Positions 6,733 to 17,550 of a DNA stretch of 35,233 nucleotides are shown piece after piece. The stretch spans positions 3,756 to 38,988 of the forward strand of contig PHEQ01000030.1 in assembly GCA_002842985.1 (NCBI GenBank). The letters run 5' to 3'. A model generated the notes under the pieces. The model did no database searches and was not told where the DNA came from. It saw nothing but the letters and a program-made list of their open reading frames with translations. The stretch comes from Alphaproteobacteria bacterium HGW-Alphaproteobacteria-1. GTDB lineage: Bacteria > Pseudomonadota > Alphaproteobacteria > Rhodobacterales > Rhodobacteraceae. The position numbers were made by a program, and so were the translations under genes. Position 1 is the first letter of the stretch, and each line of letters starts with the position of its first letter.

Positions 6733-7272
6733 ATGAAGTATGAGACCATCATCGCCCAAAGGGTGATCGAGACCGAGCGATTCGATTTGCGTCCGCTCCG
6801 GGCGTCGGATGCAGGGCTGATCGCACTCAACGCAGGCGACATGCGCGTGGCGCGGGCAACCGCGACGATCCCGCATCCCTATCCGCCCGGCGCCGCCGAG
6901 GCGCTCATTGCGCGCGCGCAGGCCGAGACCCGGCTTGAGGATATCTGGGCCATCGACGCCACCAAGGTCGGCGGGTCCGAACTGATGGGCCTCATAAGCT
7001 TCACCCGCGTGGATGCGGGTCAGTCCGAGATCGCCTATTGGGTGGCCCCGGCGTTCTGGAACACGGGCGTTGCCTCGGCGGCGGTCGAGGCGCTGATCGC
7101 GGCCAATCCGCATGATGCGCGCACCATCTTCGCCAGCGTGTTCCAAGACAATCCGGCCTCGGCGCGGGTCTTGACGAATTGCGGCTTTCAGTATCTTGGA
7201 GATGCCGAAACCCATTCGGTGGCGCGCGGCGCGAACGTGCCCACCTGGACCTATACCCGCAAGATGCTCTGA
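6733..7272 (+). CDS. GNAT family N-acetyltransferase (RimJ/RimL type)
   Basis: The protein has 179 residues with the RimJ/RimL-like acetyltransferase layout: ETERFDLRPLRASDAGLI at residues 13-30, LMGLISFTRV as the central strand, EIAYWVAPAFWNTGVASAAV (in place of the usual Q-x-x-G-x-G/A acetyl-CoA loop), and VFQDNPASARVLTNCGFQYLG, the typical motif N-x-x-S-x-x-x-L-x-x-x-G-F. These enzymes acetylate alpha- or epsilon-amino groups of proteins or small molecules. The substrate cannot be told. AAGGAGG at 6721 defines the start. In Rhodobacterales such a gene often sits between rpmA and obgE. Confidence 0.9.
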   Translation: MKYETIIAQRVIETERFDLRPLRASDAGLIALNAGDMRVARATATIPHPYPPGAAEALIARAQAETRLEDIWAIDATKVGGSELMGLISFTRVDAGQSEIAYWVAPAFWNTGVASAAVEALIAANPHDARTIFASVFQDNPASARVLTNCGFQYLGDAETHSVARGANVPTWTYTRKML

Positions 7273-9437
<2,165 letters not shown>

Positions 9438-9508
9438 TCTGCGCCGATCCTTGCCGAGGCTGCGGGGCGCGCTTGCGGGGCGATCCGGGGTGGCCTATCT
9501 CTGAGCGC

Positions 9509-10147
9509 ATGAAAAACATCGCCCTTGCCGCCCTCATCGCCGTGCTGCCCGTGTCTCAGGCTGGGGCGCATCCGCATGTCTTCGTCGATGTGGCGCTTGG
9601 CTTTGCCGATGATGGCGCGGGCAATCTGACCGGCGTCGAGGTTACGTGGAGCTATGACGATTTCTTCTCGCTGTTGATCCTGACGGACATGGGGCTTGAT
9701 CCCGACGGCGACGGGGTGCTGACCGAGGCGGAACTGGCGCGGCTCAAGGGGTTCGATCTTGTGGAATGGCCAGAGGGGTTCGAGGGCGATCTCTACATCC
9801 ATGCGGGCGAGGAGAAGATCGCGCTTGACCAGCCGGCACCGACCGGGGTGCGGCTTGAGGAGGGCCGGATCGTTGCAACTCATGTGCGCAGCTTCGGCCC
9901 CGTGCCCGCCGAGGGCTTGCGGGTCGAGCCGTATGATCCGACCTATTACGTCGATTACACGCTGGTCGGGCCGGTCACGCTGCCCTCGGGCTGCGCCTAT
10001 GCGATCCGCGAGCCGGACCTTGACGATAGTCAGCGCGCGTTCCGCGACATGCTCGCGCAACTGAGCGTCGAGGAGCAATATACCGGCGTCGAGGTGGGCA
10101 ATCTCTTTTCCGACACGATGGTGATCTCGTGCCGCGCGCGCTCCTGA
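9509..10147 (+). CDS. DUF1007 family periplasmic protein, metal-transport partner
   Basis: The product has 212 residues with a signal peptide ([20 protein letters not shown]) and then [15 protein letters not shown], the HPH start of mature DUF1007 proteins, which could bind a metal ion. [20 protein letters not shown] and a [13 protein letters not shown] segment (EF-hand-like, possibly Ca-binding) follow. DUF1007 genes are regularly paired with NicO-type nickel/cobalt permeases, as here, where the stop overlaps the next gene by 19 bases. It is probably a periplasmic metal-handling partner. The ATG at 9509 was chosen because it starts the signal peptide. No strong ribosome-binding site is visible. 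Confidence 0.85.
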   Translation: MKNIALAALIAVLPVSQAGAHPHVFVDVALGFADDGAGNLTGVEVTWSYDDFFSLLILTDMGLDPDGDGVLTEAELARLKGFDLVEWPEGFEGDLYIHAGEEKIALDQPAPTGVRLEEGRIVATHVRSFGPVPAEGLRVEPYDPTYYVDYTLVGPVTLPSGCAYAIREPDLDDSQRAFRDMLAQLSVEEQYTGVEVGNLFSDTMVISCRARS

Positions 10148-11040
10148 GCCTCGGGGCGCTGGCGGTTCTGGGGCTGGCGGTCTGGCTCTGGGCATTTGGC
10201 GGGGCCGAGAGCGTGGCCGCATGGGCGCGCGCAGGTCAGGCCGAGACGCAACAGGCCATGGCGCGGCTGTTGCGCAGCCTGCGGGCAGGCGAGCCGGGGG
10301 CGATGGCGGGGCTGTTGAGCCTCTGTTTTGCCTATGGCTTCTTTCACGCGGCGGGGCCGGGGCATGGCAAGATCCTGATCGGCGGTTACGGCATGGCCGC
10401 GCGGGTGGGGGCGGCGCGCCTTTCGGCGCTGGCGCTGGCGTCAAGCCTGGCGCAGGCGGCCAGTGCCGTGGCGCTGGTTTATGCGGGGGTGTTCCTGTTC
10501 GATCTGACACGTCAGCAGATGACCGGTGTGGCCGAGGGGCTACTGGCCCCGGCGAGCTATGGCGCGGTGGCGCTGGTGGGGCTGTGGCTGGCGCTGCGCG
10601 GGGGGCTGCGCTGGAACCGGGCGCGCGCGGCCCGTTCCCCCGGTCATGCCCATGCCCATAACCACACCTGCGCCAGTTGCGGCCACAGCCACGGCCCAAC
10701 CCCGGAGGAGGCCGCGCGCGTGCACGGCTGGCGCGATGCGGTCATGCTTGTCGGTGCCGTGGCGATCCGGCCCTGCACCGGGGCGCTGTTCCTGCTGATC
10801 CTGACATGGCGCATGGGGATCGAGATGGCAGGCATCCTCGGCACTTTCGCGATGGGTCTTGGCACGGCAAGTGTGACTCTCGCCGTGGCGCTCGCCTCGG
10901 TCACGCTGCGCGAGGGCGCGCTGGCGCGGTTGACGACAGCCGAGGGGCGGGGCCTTGCGCGCACACTGACCGCGCTGGAAATCGGCGCAGGGCTCTTGAT
11001 TGCGGCGCTGTCGCTGCATCTCATGCGCGCCACGCTCTGA
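10129..11040 (+). CDS. NicO-type nickel/cobalt transporter
   Basis: A 303-residue membrane protein with about seven hydrophobic segments. [18 protein letters not shown] near residue 68 is the characteristic NicO/RcnA motif with histidines in the first helices. [18 protein letters not shown] in the second half is the second family motif. The cytoplasmic or periplasmic loop near residues 165-190 is histidine-rich ([18 protein letters not shown]), as in RcnA exporters. Such proteins move Ni2+ or Co2+ across the inner membrane, and the direction cannot be told from sequence. The GTG start at 10129 overlaps the DUF1007 gene, so expression is coupled. Confidence 0.88.
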   Translation: MPRALLSLGALAVLGLAVWLWAFGGAESVAAWARAGQAETQQAMARLLRSLRAGEPGAMAGLLSLCFAYGFFHAAGPGHGKILIGGYGMAARVGAARLSALALASSLAQAASAVALVYAGVFLFDLTRQQMTGVAEGLLAPASYGAVALVGLWLALRGGLRWNRARAARSPGHAHAHNHTCASCGHSHGPTPEEAARVHGWRDAVMLVGAVAIRPCTGALFLLILTWRMGIEMAGILGTFAMGLGTASVTLAVALASVTLREGALARLTTAEGRGLARTLTALEIGAGLLIAALSLHLMRATL

Positions 11041-11046
11041 ACGCGC

Positions 11047-11451
11047 TTACTCCCACCACTCGTCGATGGCGGCAATATCGTCATCGGACCAGCCGAAATG
11101 GTGGGCAAACTCGTGCACCACCACATGCGCGATCAGCTCTTCGAGCGGGATGTCGCCCCGGTCGCGCCACTCATCCAGGATCGGCTCCCGGAAGAGCCAC
11201 ACGGTATCCGGGCCGAGCGGTTGATCGAACTGCGATTTCTCGGTGAGCGGAATGCCTTCGTAAAGCCCTGTAAGCTCGAGGGGATCGTCGATCTCCATCT
11301 CGGCCAGGATATGCGCGGGCGGCCAGTCCTCGATCAGCAGAACCACGTCGGAGGCGGGCTTGCGAAAGGCAGGCGGCAGAGCGTCGATGGCCTCGAGCGC
11401 GAGGCGTTCGAAATCGGCAAGAGAGGGCGGGCGCGTGTCCATGCGCGCCAT
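11047..11451 (-). CDS. Zincin-like metallopeptidase family protein
   Basis: A protein of 134 residues with the motif HVVVHEFAHHFGWSDDDI, an HExxH zinc site followed by G-x-x-D-D-x-I, which defines the small 'metallopeptidase family' (formerly DUF1025). GLYEGIPLTE and PDTVWLFREPIL are also typical. The family is cytoplasmic and its substrate is unknown. It converges on the NicO gene with six bases between stops. The start could be 11451 or the ATG three codons later (11442). Neither has a strong ribosome-binding site. Confidence 0.9.
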   Translation of the reverse strand: MARMDTRPPSLADFERLALEAIDALPPAFRKPASDVVLLIEDWPPAHILAEMEIDDPLELTGLYEGIPLTEKSQFDQPLGPDTVWLFREPILDEWRDRGDIPLEELIAHVVVHEFAHHFGWSDDDIAAIDEWWE

Positions 11452-11496
11452 ATGGGGCAGGGGGCCGGATTTGTAAATCCGACCCGTGCGCGGCGC

Positions 11497-12423
11497 TCAG
11501 AGCATGAGCTGATAGCTCAACGGCACATAGCGAAAGCCGTCGCCCGCCGTCTCGACATAGCCCATCCCGGGCCAGGGCATGTGGTATCCGACAAAGGGGG
11601 TACGGTCGGCGGCGAGCATTCCCAGTATGCGGCGTCGCGTGGCGGCGGCGGCTTCCTTGTCCATGTCGAATTTCACCTCCCAGTCGGGATGCGCCAGCGA
11701 CCAGACATAGTGATTGGCGAAATCCGCCGCGATCAGCAGCGATTTGCCCTCGCTCTCGATCACATAGGCGGTGTGGCCGGGGGTGTGGCCATGGGCGGCC
11801 ATGGCGGTAATGCCCGAGGCGACGCTTGCGCCATCGGCGATCATGGCGGTCTTTTCGGCCAGTGGGCGCATGTTGGCGTCGAACCGCTCGTTGTCGGCAG
11901 CGGCCCAATGGTCGAACTCGGTGCTGGCGGTGACGTAGCGGGCATTGGCGAAGGTGGGCGCGCCGTCGCGCATCAAACCGCCGATATGATCGCCATGCAT
12001 GTGGGTGATGACCACCACATCCACCTGATCGGGGGTATATCCTGCCTCGTTGAGCGCGCCGACGATGCCATCGGGGTTGAGGCCGGTGTCGAAGAGAATC
12101 AACTCGGCCCCGGTATTGACCACGGTGGGGGTGAAGAAGAATTGCGCCTGATCGGTGGGCAGGTTGGCGGCGGCGGAAACGGCGTTGAACTCGTCTTGGC
12201 TGACGTTGAGGCCGAAGATCGTCTGCGGATCGGGGCGCGGGGCGGTTGCGGCCAGAAGCGTCGTCACCTCGAACGCGCCAAGCTTGACGCGGTTGAAGCG
12301 GGTGGTGCCGGTGCCCATCATCGGGGCTGCCGCGCGCGCAGAGGTGCCCGCGAGGGAGGCAGCGAGCGGCAGGGCGGCGGTTGCGGCCATGAGGCAACGG
12401 CGGGTGATCTGTCCTTTGGTCAT
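11497..12423 (-). CDS. Tat-exported MBL-fold metallo-hydrolase
   Basis: A protein of 308 residues. The N-terminus MTKGQITRRCLMAATAALPL with a double arginine and an AXA site (ARA) is a probable Tat signal. The metallo-beta-lactamase fold is shown by ITHMHGDHIGGLM (HxHxDH, binds two metals), VTASTEFDHW, and AAHGHTPGHTAYV for the next metal ligand. The exact substrate is unclear; relatives are annotated as lactonase- or quorum-quenching-type hydrolases. I chose ATG 12423 because AAGGAG lies just upstream and the longer reading would put 33 residues before the signal peptide. It is divergent from the MFS gene. Confidence 0.88.
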   Translation of the reverse strand: MTKGQITRRCLMAATAALPLAASLAGTSARAAAPMMGTGTTRFNRVKLGAFEVTTLLAATAPRPDPQTIFGLNVSQDEFNAVSAAANLPTDQAQFFFTPTVVNTGAELILFDTGLNPDGIVGALNEAGYTPDQVDVVVITHMHGDHIGGLMRDGAPTFANARYVTASTEFDHWAAADNERFDANMRPLAEKTAMIADGASVASGITAMAAHGHTPGHTAYVIESEGKSLLIAADFANHYVWSLAHPDWEVKFDMDKEAAAATRRRILGMLAADRTPFVGYHMPWPGMGYVETAGDGFRYVPLSYQLML

Positions 12424-12572
12424 CGAGGGCTCCTTGTCGCTGACATGCCACAGGAGATGTAACTCCGGCGCGGCTTCCGGCAAGAGCGTAGCGCGGATCA
12501 GGCATGGCGTGGTGACGCTCACGCGAAGTTGATCGCGCTTGCGGCTACGTGTTGCAGGCGTAATGTGAGGCC

Positions 12573-13892
12573 ATGCTTGGCATCCTCAGGAACCGCGATT
12601 TCGCCCGCCTCTTTGCCGCGCAGGTCGTGGCATTGCTTGGCACGGGGCTTCTGACCGTGGGCCTCGGCCTGCTGGCCTATGATCTGGCCGGGGGGTCGGC
12701 GGGGCTGGTGCTGGGCGTGGCCTATACGGTCAAGATGGTGGCCTATGTGGGCCTCTCGCCGGTGGCGCAGGCCGTGGTGCAGCACCTGCCGCGCAAGGCG
12801 GTGCTGATCGGGGCGGATCTGATCCGCGCGGGCGTGGCGCTCTGCCTGCCGTTTGTCACCGATCTGTGGCAGGTCTACGCGCTCATCTTCGTGCTTCAGG
12901 CGGCGTCGGCCACCTTCACACCGGCGTTTCAGGCGACAATTCCCGATATCCTCACCGATGAGGGCGCCTATACCCGCGCGCTGTCGCTGTCGCGGCTGGC
13001 CTATGATCTGGAGAACCTCGCAAGCCCGGCGCTGGCGGGGGTGCTGCTTCTGGTCCTGAGCTATCACTGGCTGTTTCTGGGCACGGTGGCGGGGTTCGTG
13101 GCCTCTGGCTGGCTGGTCTGGCGCGCGACGGTGCCGCCACTTGCGGGCGGCGCGGCGCGGCCCTTCCGCGAGCGGCTGTTCCGGGGCGCGCGCATTTACC
13201 TTGCCACGCCGCGCCTGCGGGGGCTGCTCGCGCTCAACCTCTCGGCCTCGGCGGTGGGGGCCTTCGTGCTGGTCAACACGGTGGTGCTGGTACGGGTGGA
13301 TCACGGCGGGGACGAAAGCGCGCTGGCGGCTGCCATGGCGGCCTTTGGGGCGGGGTCGATGGCGGCGGCGCTGATGCTGCCGCGCGTGCTGGAACGGCTG
13401 GGTGACCGGCCGGTGATGCTGGCGGGGGCCGGGGCGCTGGCGGTGCTGGCACTGGCCATGGGCACGGCGCTCTGGGTCGGGCAAGCCCCGGCATGGGCGC
13501 TGTTCCTCGCGCTCTGGGCGCTTGTCGGGTTTGCCTATGCGGCGATCCTCACGCCTTCGGGGCGGCTTTTGCGGCGTTCGGCCCATCCCGAAGACCGGCC
13601 CGCGCTTTTTGCCGCGCAATTCGCGCTGAGCCATGCCTGCTGGCTGGTGACCTATCCGCTGGCAGGCGTGGCGGGGCGCTGGCTGGGGATGGGGTCTGCG
13701 CTGGTGCTGGCGGGGCTTGTGGCGGCGCTGGGCCTTGGGCTCGCATTGCGGCTCTGGCCCGGCGGCCAGCCGCGTGCGCCCTTGCATTCGCATCCCGACC
13801 TGCCGCCCGATCACCCGCATCTGCGCACGCATGGGCAGGGCCCTCATGCGCACAGTTATGTCATCGACGACCTGCACCGCCGCTGGCCCTGA
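12573..13892 (+). CDS. MFS transporter with histidine-rich C-terminal tail
   Basis: A membrane protein of 439 residues, probably twelve helices, beginning MLGILRNRDFARLFAAQVVA, the usual opening of the EntS/enterobactin-exporter-like MFS subgroup. RNRDFARLFAAQ and the loop QHLPRKAVLIGADLIRAG match that group. The substrate is unknown. The last 40 residues are unusual for the family: HSHPDLPPDHPHLRTHGQG followed by PHAHSYVIDDLHRRWP, about ten histidines, which suggests metal binding or sensing. A weak promoter-like pair (TTGCGG at 12539, TAATGT at 12561) lies so close that the message would be almost leaderless. Confidence 0.85.
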   Translation: MLGILRNRDFARLFAAQVVALLGTGLLTVGLGLLAYDLAGGSAGLVLGVAYTVKMVAYVGLSPVAQAVVQHLPRKAVLIGADLIRAGVALCLPFVTDLWQVYALIFVLQAASATFTPAFQATIPDILTDEGAYTRALSLSRLAYDLENLASPALAGVLLLVLSYHWLFLGTVAGFVASGWLVWRATVPPLAGGAARPFRERLFRGARIYLATPRLRGLLALNLSASAVGAFVLVNTVVLVRVDHGGDESALAAAMAAFGAGSMAAALMLPRVLERLGDRPVMLAGAGALAVLALAMGTALWVGQAPAWALFLALWALVGFAYAAILTPSGRLLRRSAHPEDRPALFAAQFALSHACWLVTYPLAGVAGRWLGMGSALVLAGLVAALGLGLALRLWPGGQPRAPLHSHPDLPPDHPHLRTHGQGPHAHSYVIDDLHRRWP

Positions 13893-13957
13893 GCCGGGCC
13901 ATTCTGGACAAATCCACCCGCCTGTGACAAAGCCCCGGCCATTGTCAGGAGACGCCC

Positions 13958-15283
13958 ATGACCACCACCCGCTTTGCCCCCTCGCCCACCGGCTATATCC
14001 ATGTCGGCAACCTGCGCACCGCGCTGATGAACTATCTCATCGCGGCCAAGGCCGGTGGAACCTTCATCCTGCGCATCGACGACACCGACCCGGAGCGCTC
14101 GAAAGAGCAATACGTTGATGCGATCAAGCAGGATCTGGAGTGGCTTGGCCTGCATTGGGACCGCGTGGAGCGGCAATCGCTGCGGCTCGACCGCTATGCC
14201 GAGGCCGCCGAGCGGCTGCGCGGCATGGGCCGACTTTACGAGGCGTTCGAGACGCCGGTGGAGCTGGACCTGAAGCGCAAGAAGCAACTGAACATGGGCA
14301 AGCCCCCGGTCTATGACCGCGCGGCGCTGGCCCTGTCCGCAGAGGACCGGGCCCGCCTGCGCGCCGAGCGCGGCGCGGGCGTCTGGCGGTTCCTGCTCGA
14401 CCAAGAGCGCATCGAATGGCGCGACGGCATTCTGGGCGAGATCTCGATCGACGCGGCCAGCGTCTCGGACCCGGTGCTGATCCGGGCCGACGGGCAGGTG
14501 CTTTATACCTTCGCCTCGGTGGTGGACGATATCGAGATGGGCGTGACCGACATCGTGCGCGGGGCCGATCACGTCACCAACACCGCCACGCAGATCCAGA
14601 TCATCGAGGCCTTGGGCGGCACCGCGCCGCGTTTCGCGCATCACTCGCTGCTGACCGGGCCGCAGGGCGAGGCGCTGTCCAAGCGGCTCGGCACGCTTTC
14701 CTTGCGTGATCTGCGCGCGCGGGGGGTGGAGCCGATGGCGCTTCTGAGCCTGATGGCGCGGCTCGGCTCGGCCGATCCGGTGGAATTGCGGACCGACATG
14801 GCCGAGTTGATCGAGGGTTTCGACATCGAGCGTTTCGGAGCCGCGCCGACCAAGTTCGACGAGAACGACCTCTTTCCGCTCACCGCGCGCGTGATCGCCG
14901 CGCGGCCCTATGAGGCGGTGGCCGGGGCCATCGCGGCCATTGGCGTGCCCGAGGATCTGGCCCCGCAATTCTGGGAGGTCACGCGCGAGAACGTCACCAC
15001 GCTGCACGATCTCGAGGGCTGGTGGACGCTTTTCCGGGACGGAGCGGAGCCGGTGATCGACGCCGAGGATCAGGCCTTTATCGCTGAGGCGATGGCGCTC
15101 TTGCCCGAGGGGCCGCATGACAATGAGACCTGGGGCAAGTGGACCGCGGCGGTCAAGGAGGCCACGGGGCGCAAGGGCAAGGGATTGTTCATGCCGCTCC
15201 GCAAGGCGCTGACGGGGCAGGCGCACGGGCCGGACATGGCGCGGGTTCTGCCGCTCTTGCAGGTGATCAGGGCAAAAAGCTGA
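13958..15283 (+). CDS. gltX: Glutamyl-tRNA synthetase
   Basis: A class I aminoacyl-tRNA synthetase of 441 residues. It attaches glutamate to tRNA-Glu (and in alphaproteobacteria often also to tRNA-Gln for later amidation). The HIGH signature is in RFAPSPTGYIHVGNLRTAL at residue 5 and the KMSKS-type loop is in GEALSKRLGTLSL near residue 240. LRIDDTDPERS is another family hallmark. The length and the KRLG form fit the shorter of the two GltX paralogues common in Alphaproteobacteria. AGGAG precedes the ATG. It overlaps the end of the convergent DUF2254 pseudogene by 17 bases. Confidence 0.95.
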   Translation: MTTTRFAPSPTGYIHVGNLRTALMNYLIAAKAGGTFILRIDDTDPERSKEQYVDAIKQDLEWLGLHWDRVERQSLRLDRYAEAAERLRGMGRLYEAFETPVELDLKRKKQLNMGKPPVYDRAALALSAEDRARLRAERGAGVWRFLLDQERIEWRDGILGEISIDAASVSDPVLIRADGQVLYTFASVVDDIEMGVTDIVRGADHVTNTATQIQIIEALGGTAPRFAHHSLLTGPQGEALSKRLGTLSLRDLRARGVEPMALLSLMARLGSADPVELRTDMAELIEGFDIERFGAAPTKFDENDLFPLTARVIAARPYEAVAGAIAAIGVPEDLAPQFWEVTRENVTTLHDLEGWWTLFRDGAEPVIDAEDQAFIAEAMALLPEGPHDNETWGKWTAAVKEATGRKGKGLFMPLRKALTGQAHGPDMARVLPLLQVIRAKS

Positions 15284-16236
15284 TCCCGTCGCCGGTGGCG
15301 CGCAGGCGCGCGCGCTCGCTTTCCAGTGCAAGCGCGGCGTCGGCGTGATCGAGCGCGCGGGCGGCCATGGTGCGCGCTGCTTCGGCCAGCGCCGGGTCAG
15401 GGGCATCCGCGAGGCGAAGGAGCGCGGCGCGCAGCCGCTCGGCCACCTCGATCTGACCCGCCCCGTCGCGCGCGATCTGCGCAAAGGCATTCTCGATCAA
15501 CGCCGCACGCGAGGTGTCGGGCAGGAACAGACCCGAAAAAAGCGGTGCCTCGGTCTCGGGGCGCGCGCGCGTCCAGTCGAGCAGCAGCTTTTCCAGCCGG
15601 CAGATCACGGCGATGGCCGTGCGTCGGCGGGCAGCACCATGTCCCGGCTGAGTTCCTGCGCCCCGAGCGCGGGCATTTGGCGCGTGCGCATGAGGCAGGG
15701 CCGTGTCGCCGCCTCGATGGTGGCCAGCGTCGCGTCCATGCTGCCCAGATCGCTCAGGTGATGGATCCAGCGCAGCAGCGCCAGGATCACCAGCACCACC
15801 ACAACGACCGTCACGCCCAGCACGAGCACGCTCGCCCCTTCGGGATAGAGCCCGGCCTTGAACAGGATGATGGCAGCAAGCGCATAGACGAAGGCGCCGA
15901 TAAAGGTGGCCAGCACTGTCTGCGTTGTCGTATCGGCCACCAGGAGGCGATGCACGCGCGGCGTGGTCTGGCCTGCGGCGGCGTTATGCGCCGTCACCAT
16001 GACGTTCAGCGAGAACGTGCTGACGGCGAGCATCCCCGAGGCGAGGATGGTCAGGATCGGCAGCACCGCATCGGGCGAGAACCGGCGTTGGAGCGTGGCG
16101 GGGATCATGTCATCGGTCAGGATGGCAACGCGGCAGTGCCGACAGACAAAAGCGCAAAAAGCGTCACCCGCAGCCATAGCTTGTGGCTGAGGCGCCGCAG
16201 GATCATCGCCGGAGAGGAGAGAAACGGGGATTTCAT
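15267..16236 (-). pseudogene. DUF2254 membrane protein gene broken by a frameshift and an internal deletion
   Basis: Read on the minus strand from 16236, the first frame gives MKSPFLSSPAMILRRLSHK and LWLRVTLFALLSVGTAA and then stops near 16120. The next frame continues with VAILTDDMIPATLQRRFSPD, SVLVLGVTVVVV and IHHLSDLGSMDATLA, all typical of DUF2254 four-helix proteins. A single missing base near 16130 explains this switch. A second break near 15610-15630 joins ADARPSP to AVICRLEKLLLDW in another frame and loses about 110 residues. The C-terminal piece (SRAALIENAFAQIARDGAGQ) is again DUF2254. The family sits in the inner membrane with unknown role. One of the two lesions could be a sequencing error, but not both. 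Confidence 0.75.
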
Positions 16237-16340
16237 TGATGACCATGCCTTTGCGGTGACAATGCCAGAGTTGCGCGGGGCGTGGCCGCACGCAAGCCCG
16301 GACGATGCGGCGAAGGACAATTTCGAAGGGGCTGGCGAAA

Positions 16341-16393
16341 GGAGTTTTTTCGCAGAAAAAACTCCGTCTCGAGAAAATTCGCGAATTTTCTCG
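16341..16393. repeat. Two adjacent AT-rich palindromes
   Basis: GGAGTTTTTT (16341-16350) pairs perfectly with AAAAAACTCC (16356-16365). Five bases later, CGAGAAAATTCG (16370-16381) is followed directly by its own reverse complement (16382-16393). They lie between the DUF2254 start and the gamma-glutamylcyclotransferase stop, in a stretch of nearly 190 non-coding bases, and stand out against the GC-rich surroundings. They could act as a bidirectional terminator or belong to a dispersed repeat. Confidence 0.75.
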
Positions 16394-16423
16394 GGCTTGG
16401 CCGGGTTGTGCTGCGCGCGGGCC

Positions 16424-16999
16424 TCAGTGCTGCGCGGGGCGGCCCAAGGCACCGACCCGCGAGAGGTGATCGTCGGTGATCGCGCGTTCCTTTGCCGTCA
16501 CCGGCTGATGGCGCGGATAGCGCGGCGCGGCGCGGTCGTCGAGAATGGGCGCGTCCCAGCCACGGGTGGTGGCGAAAAACCGCGTGACGCCATCCTCGCC
16601 GAATTCACGCAGATAGCCCTGCACGACGACGTCGATATAGCTGAGCAGGATCGGATGCGCCTTGGTGGGGACACCGTGATGTCCTTCCGGGATGGTATAG
16701 AGCGCGATCTCGGGGCGGTGGGGCAGGGCATGGCGCACCTGATGGGCGGCGGGCGCGCGGATATAGGCCGCCTCGCGCGCGTCGAGCGCGGGCCAGTGTG
16801 CCCCCGGCACCGGTGCGATCAGCCCGTCGATCTCGGCCGTCTCGTCCGGAATCACGGTAAGATAGGCCACCGGGCGCAGCGTGGTGTGCCGCCATATCCG
16901 CCGCCAGCCGCGCAGGTGCGCGGGCACGGCCCCGGCGAAATCATGCGTCGCGCGGTTCACAAGACTGCCATATCCGAAGAAATATGCATCCCGAACCAA
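16424..16999 (-). CDS. Gamma-glutamylcyclotransferase-like protein
   Basis: The product has 191 residues if it starts at TTG 16999. AYFFGYGSLVNRAT near the N-terminus is the YGSL nucleotide-like loop of the gamma-glutamylcyclotransferase (GGCT/ChaC-like) fold, and GWRRIWRHTT plus LDAREAAYIR are also found in this family. Such enzymes release 5-oxoproline from gamma-glutamyl compounds such as glutathione or peptides. The exact substrate is unknown. I prefer TTG 16999 because AAGGGG lies six bases upstream and because the alternative ATG 17041 would place the FNR-type box inside the coding region. It is divergent from the Rrf2 gene. Confidence 0.75.
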   Translation of the reverse strand: MVRDAYFFGYGSLVNRATHDFAGAVPAHLRGWRRIWRHTTLRPVAYLTVIPDETAEIDGLIAPVPGAHWPALDAREAAYIRAPAAHQVRHALPHRPEIALYTIPEGHHGVPTKAHPILLSYIDVVVQGYLREFGEDGVTRFFATTRGWDAPILDDRAAPRYPRHQPVTAKERAITDDHLSRVGALGRPAQH

Positions 17000-17014
17000 G
17001 GTTTTCCCCTTCAC

Positions 17015-17055
17015 TTGACGTGTATCAAGGCCCGTCCGCATGGTCGGCGCATAAT
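17015..17055 (+). promoter_or_regulatory. FNR/FnrL-type box and -10 element of the Rrf2 gene
   Basis: TTGACGTGTATCAA at 17015-17028 matches the FNR-family consensus TTGAY-N4-ATCAA. CATAAT at 17050-17055 is a good -10, predicting a start near 17062. The centre of the box (17021.5) is then about 41 bases upstream, exactly the class II activator position. This suggests oxygen-dependent activation of the regulator. Confidence 0.6.
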
Positions 17056-17083
17056 GGGGCAGTTTCAAGAGAGAGTGTGCCCC

Positions 17084-17536
17084 ATGCGGATCACCAAAAG
17101 AACCAATATCGCCATCCGGCTGCTGATGTTCTGCGCGGTCAACCCCGACCGGCTGGTGACCAAGACCGAGATTGCCATACGCTGCAACACCTCCGAGAGC
17201 CATCTTGCGCAGATCATCAACCGGCTCGGGCAGCTTGGGTTCCTTCGCACGCAGCGCGGGCGCACGGGCGGGGTGACGTTGGGCCGTCCGGTCACGGAAA
17301 TTCGGGTCGGTGACGTGTTCCGGCAACTGGAGGAAAACGTGCCGGTGGCAGAGTGCTTTGCCGATTCGGACAATACCTGCCCCCTCAAATCTGCCTGTCG
17401 GCTGCGCGCGGCGCTCTCCGACGCGGTCGAGGCGTTCTATCGGCGGCTCGACGGGGTGACGCTCGACGCGCTTGTGTGCGAGAACGACGCACTGGTTGAC
17501 ATCTTTTCCGCGCCGCCCTGTCTCAAACGGGCTTGA
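17084..17536 (+). CDS. Rrf2 family regulator, NsrR-like
   Basis: A 150-residue DNA-binding protein starting MRITKRTNIAIRLLMFCAVN, the Rrf2 winged-helix N-terminus. TKTEIAIRCNTSESHLAQII is the recognition helix region, and GFLRTQRGRTGGVTL is the wing. Three cysteines in ECFADSDNTCPLKSACRL (spacing C-x7-C-x5-C) would hold a 2Fe-2S or 4Fe-4S cluster, as in NsrR (nitric-oxide sensor) and IscR. The pattern and the FNR-type promoter favour NsrR, which represses NO-detoxification genes. IscR is less likely, as no isc genes are nearby. The divergent GGCT gene could be a target. AGAGAG supplies a weak ribosome-binding site. Confidence 0.85.
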   Translation: MRITKRTNIAIRLLMFCAVNPDRLVTKTEIAIRCNTSESHLAQIINRLGQLGFLRTQRGRTGGVTLGRPVTEIRVGDVFRQLEENVPVAECFADSDNTCPLKSACRLRAALSDAVEAFYRRLDGVTLDALVCENDALVDIFSAPPCLKRA

Positions 17537-17550
17537 TCGGGCGCGCGCAG

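Noticed and set aside
13856..15490. Long minus-strand ORF of 544 codons
   Set aside because: Antisense to gltX; no domain, Arg/His-rich shadow composition.
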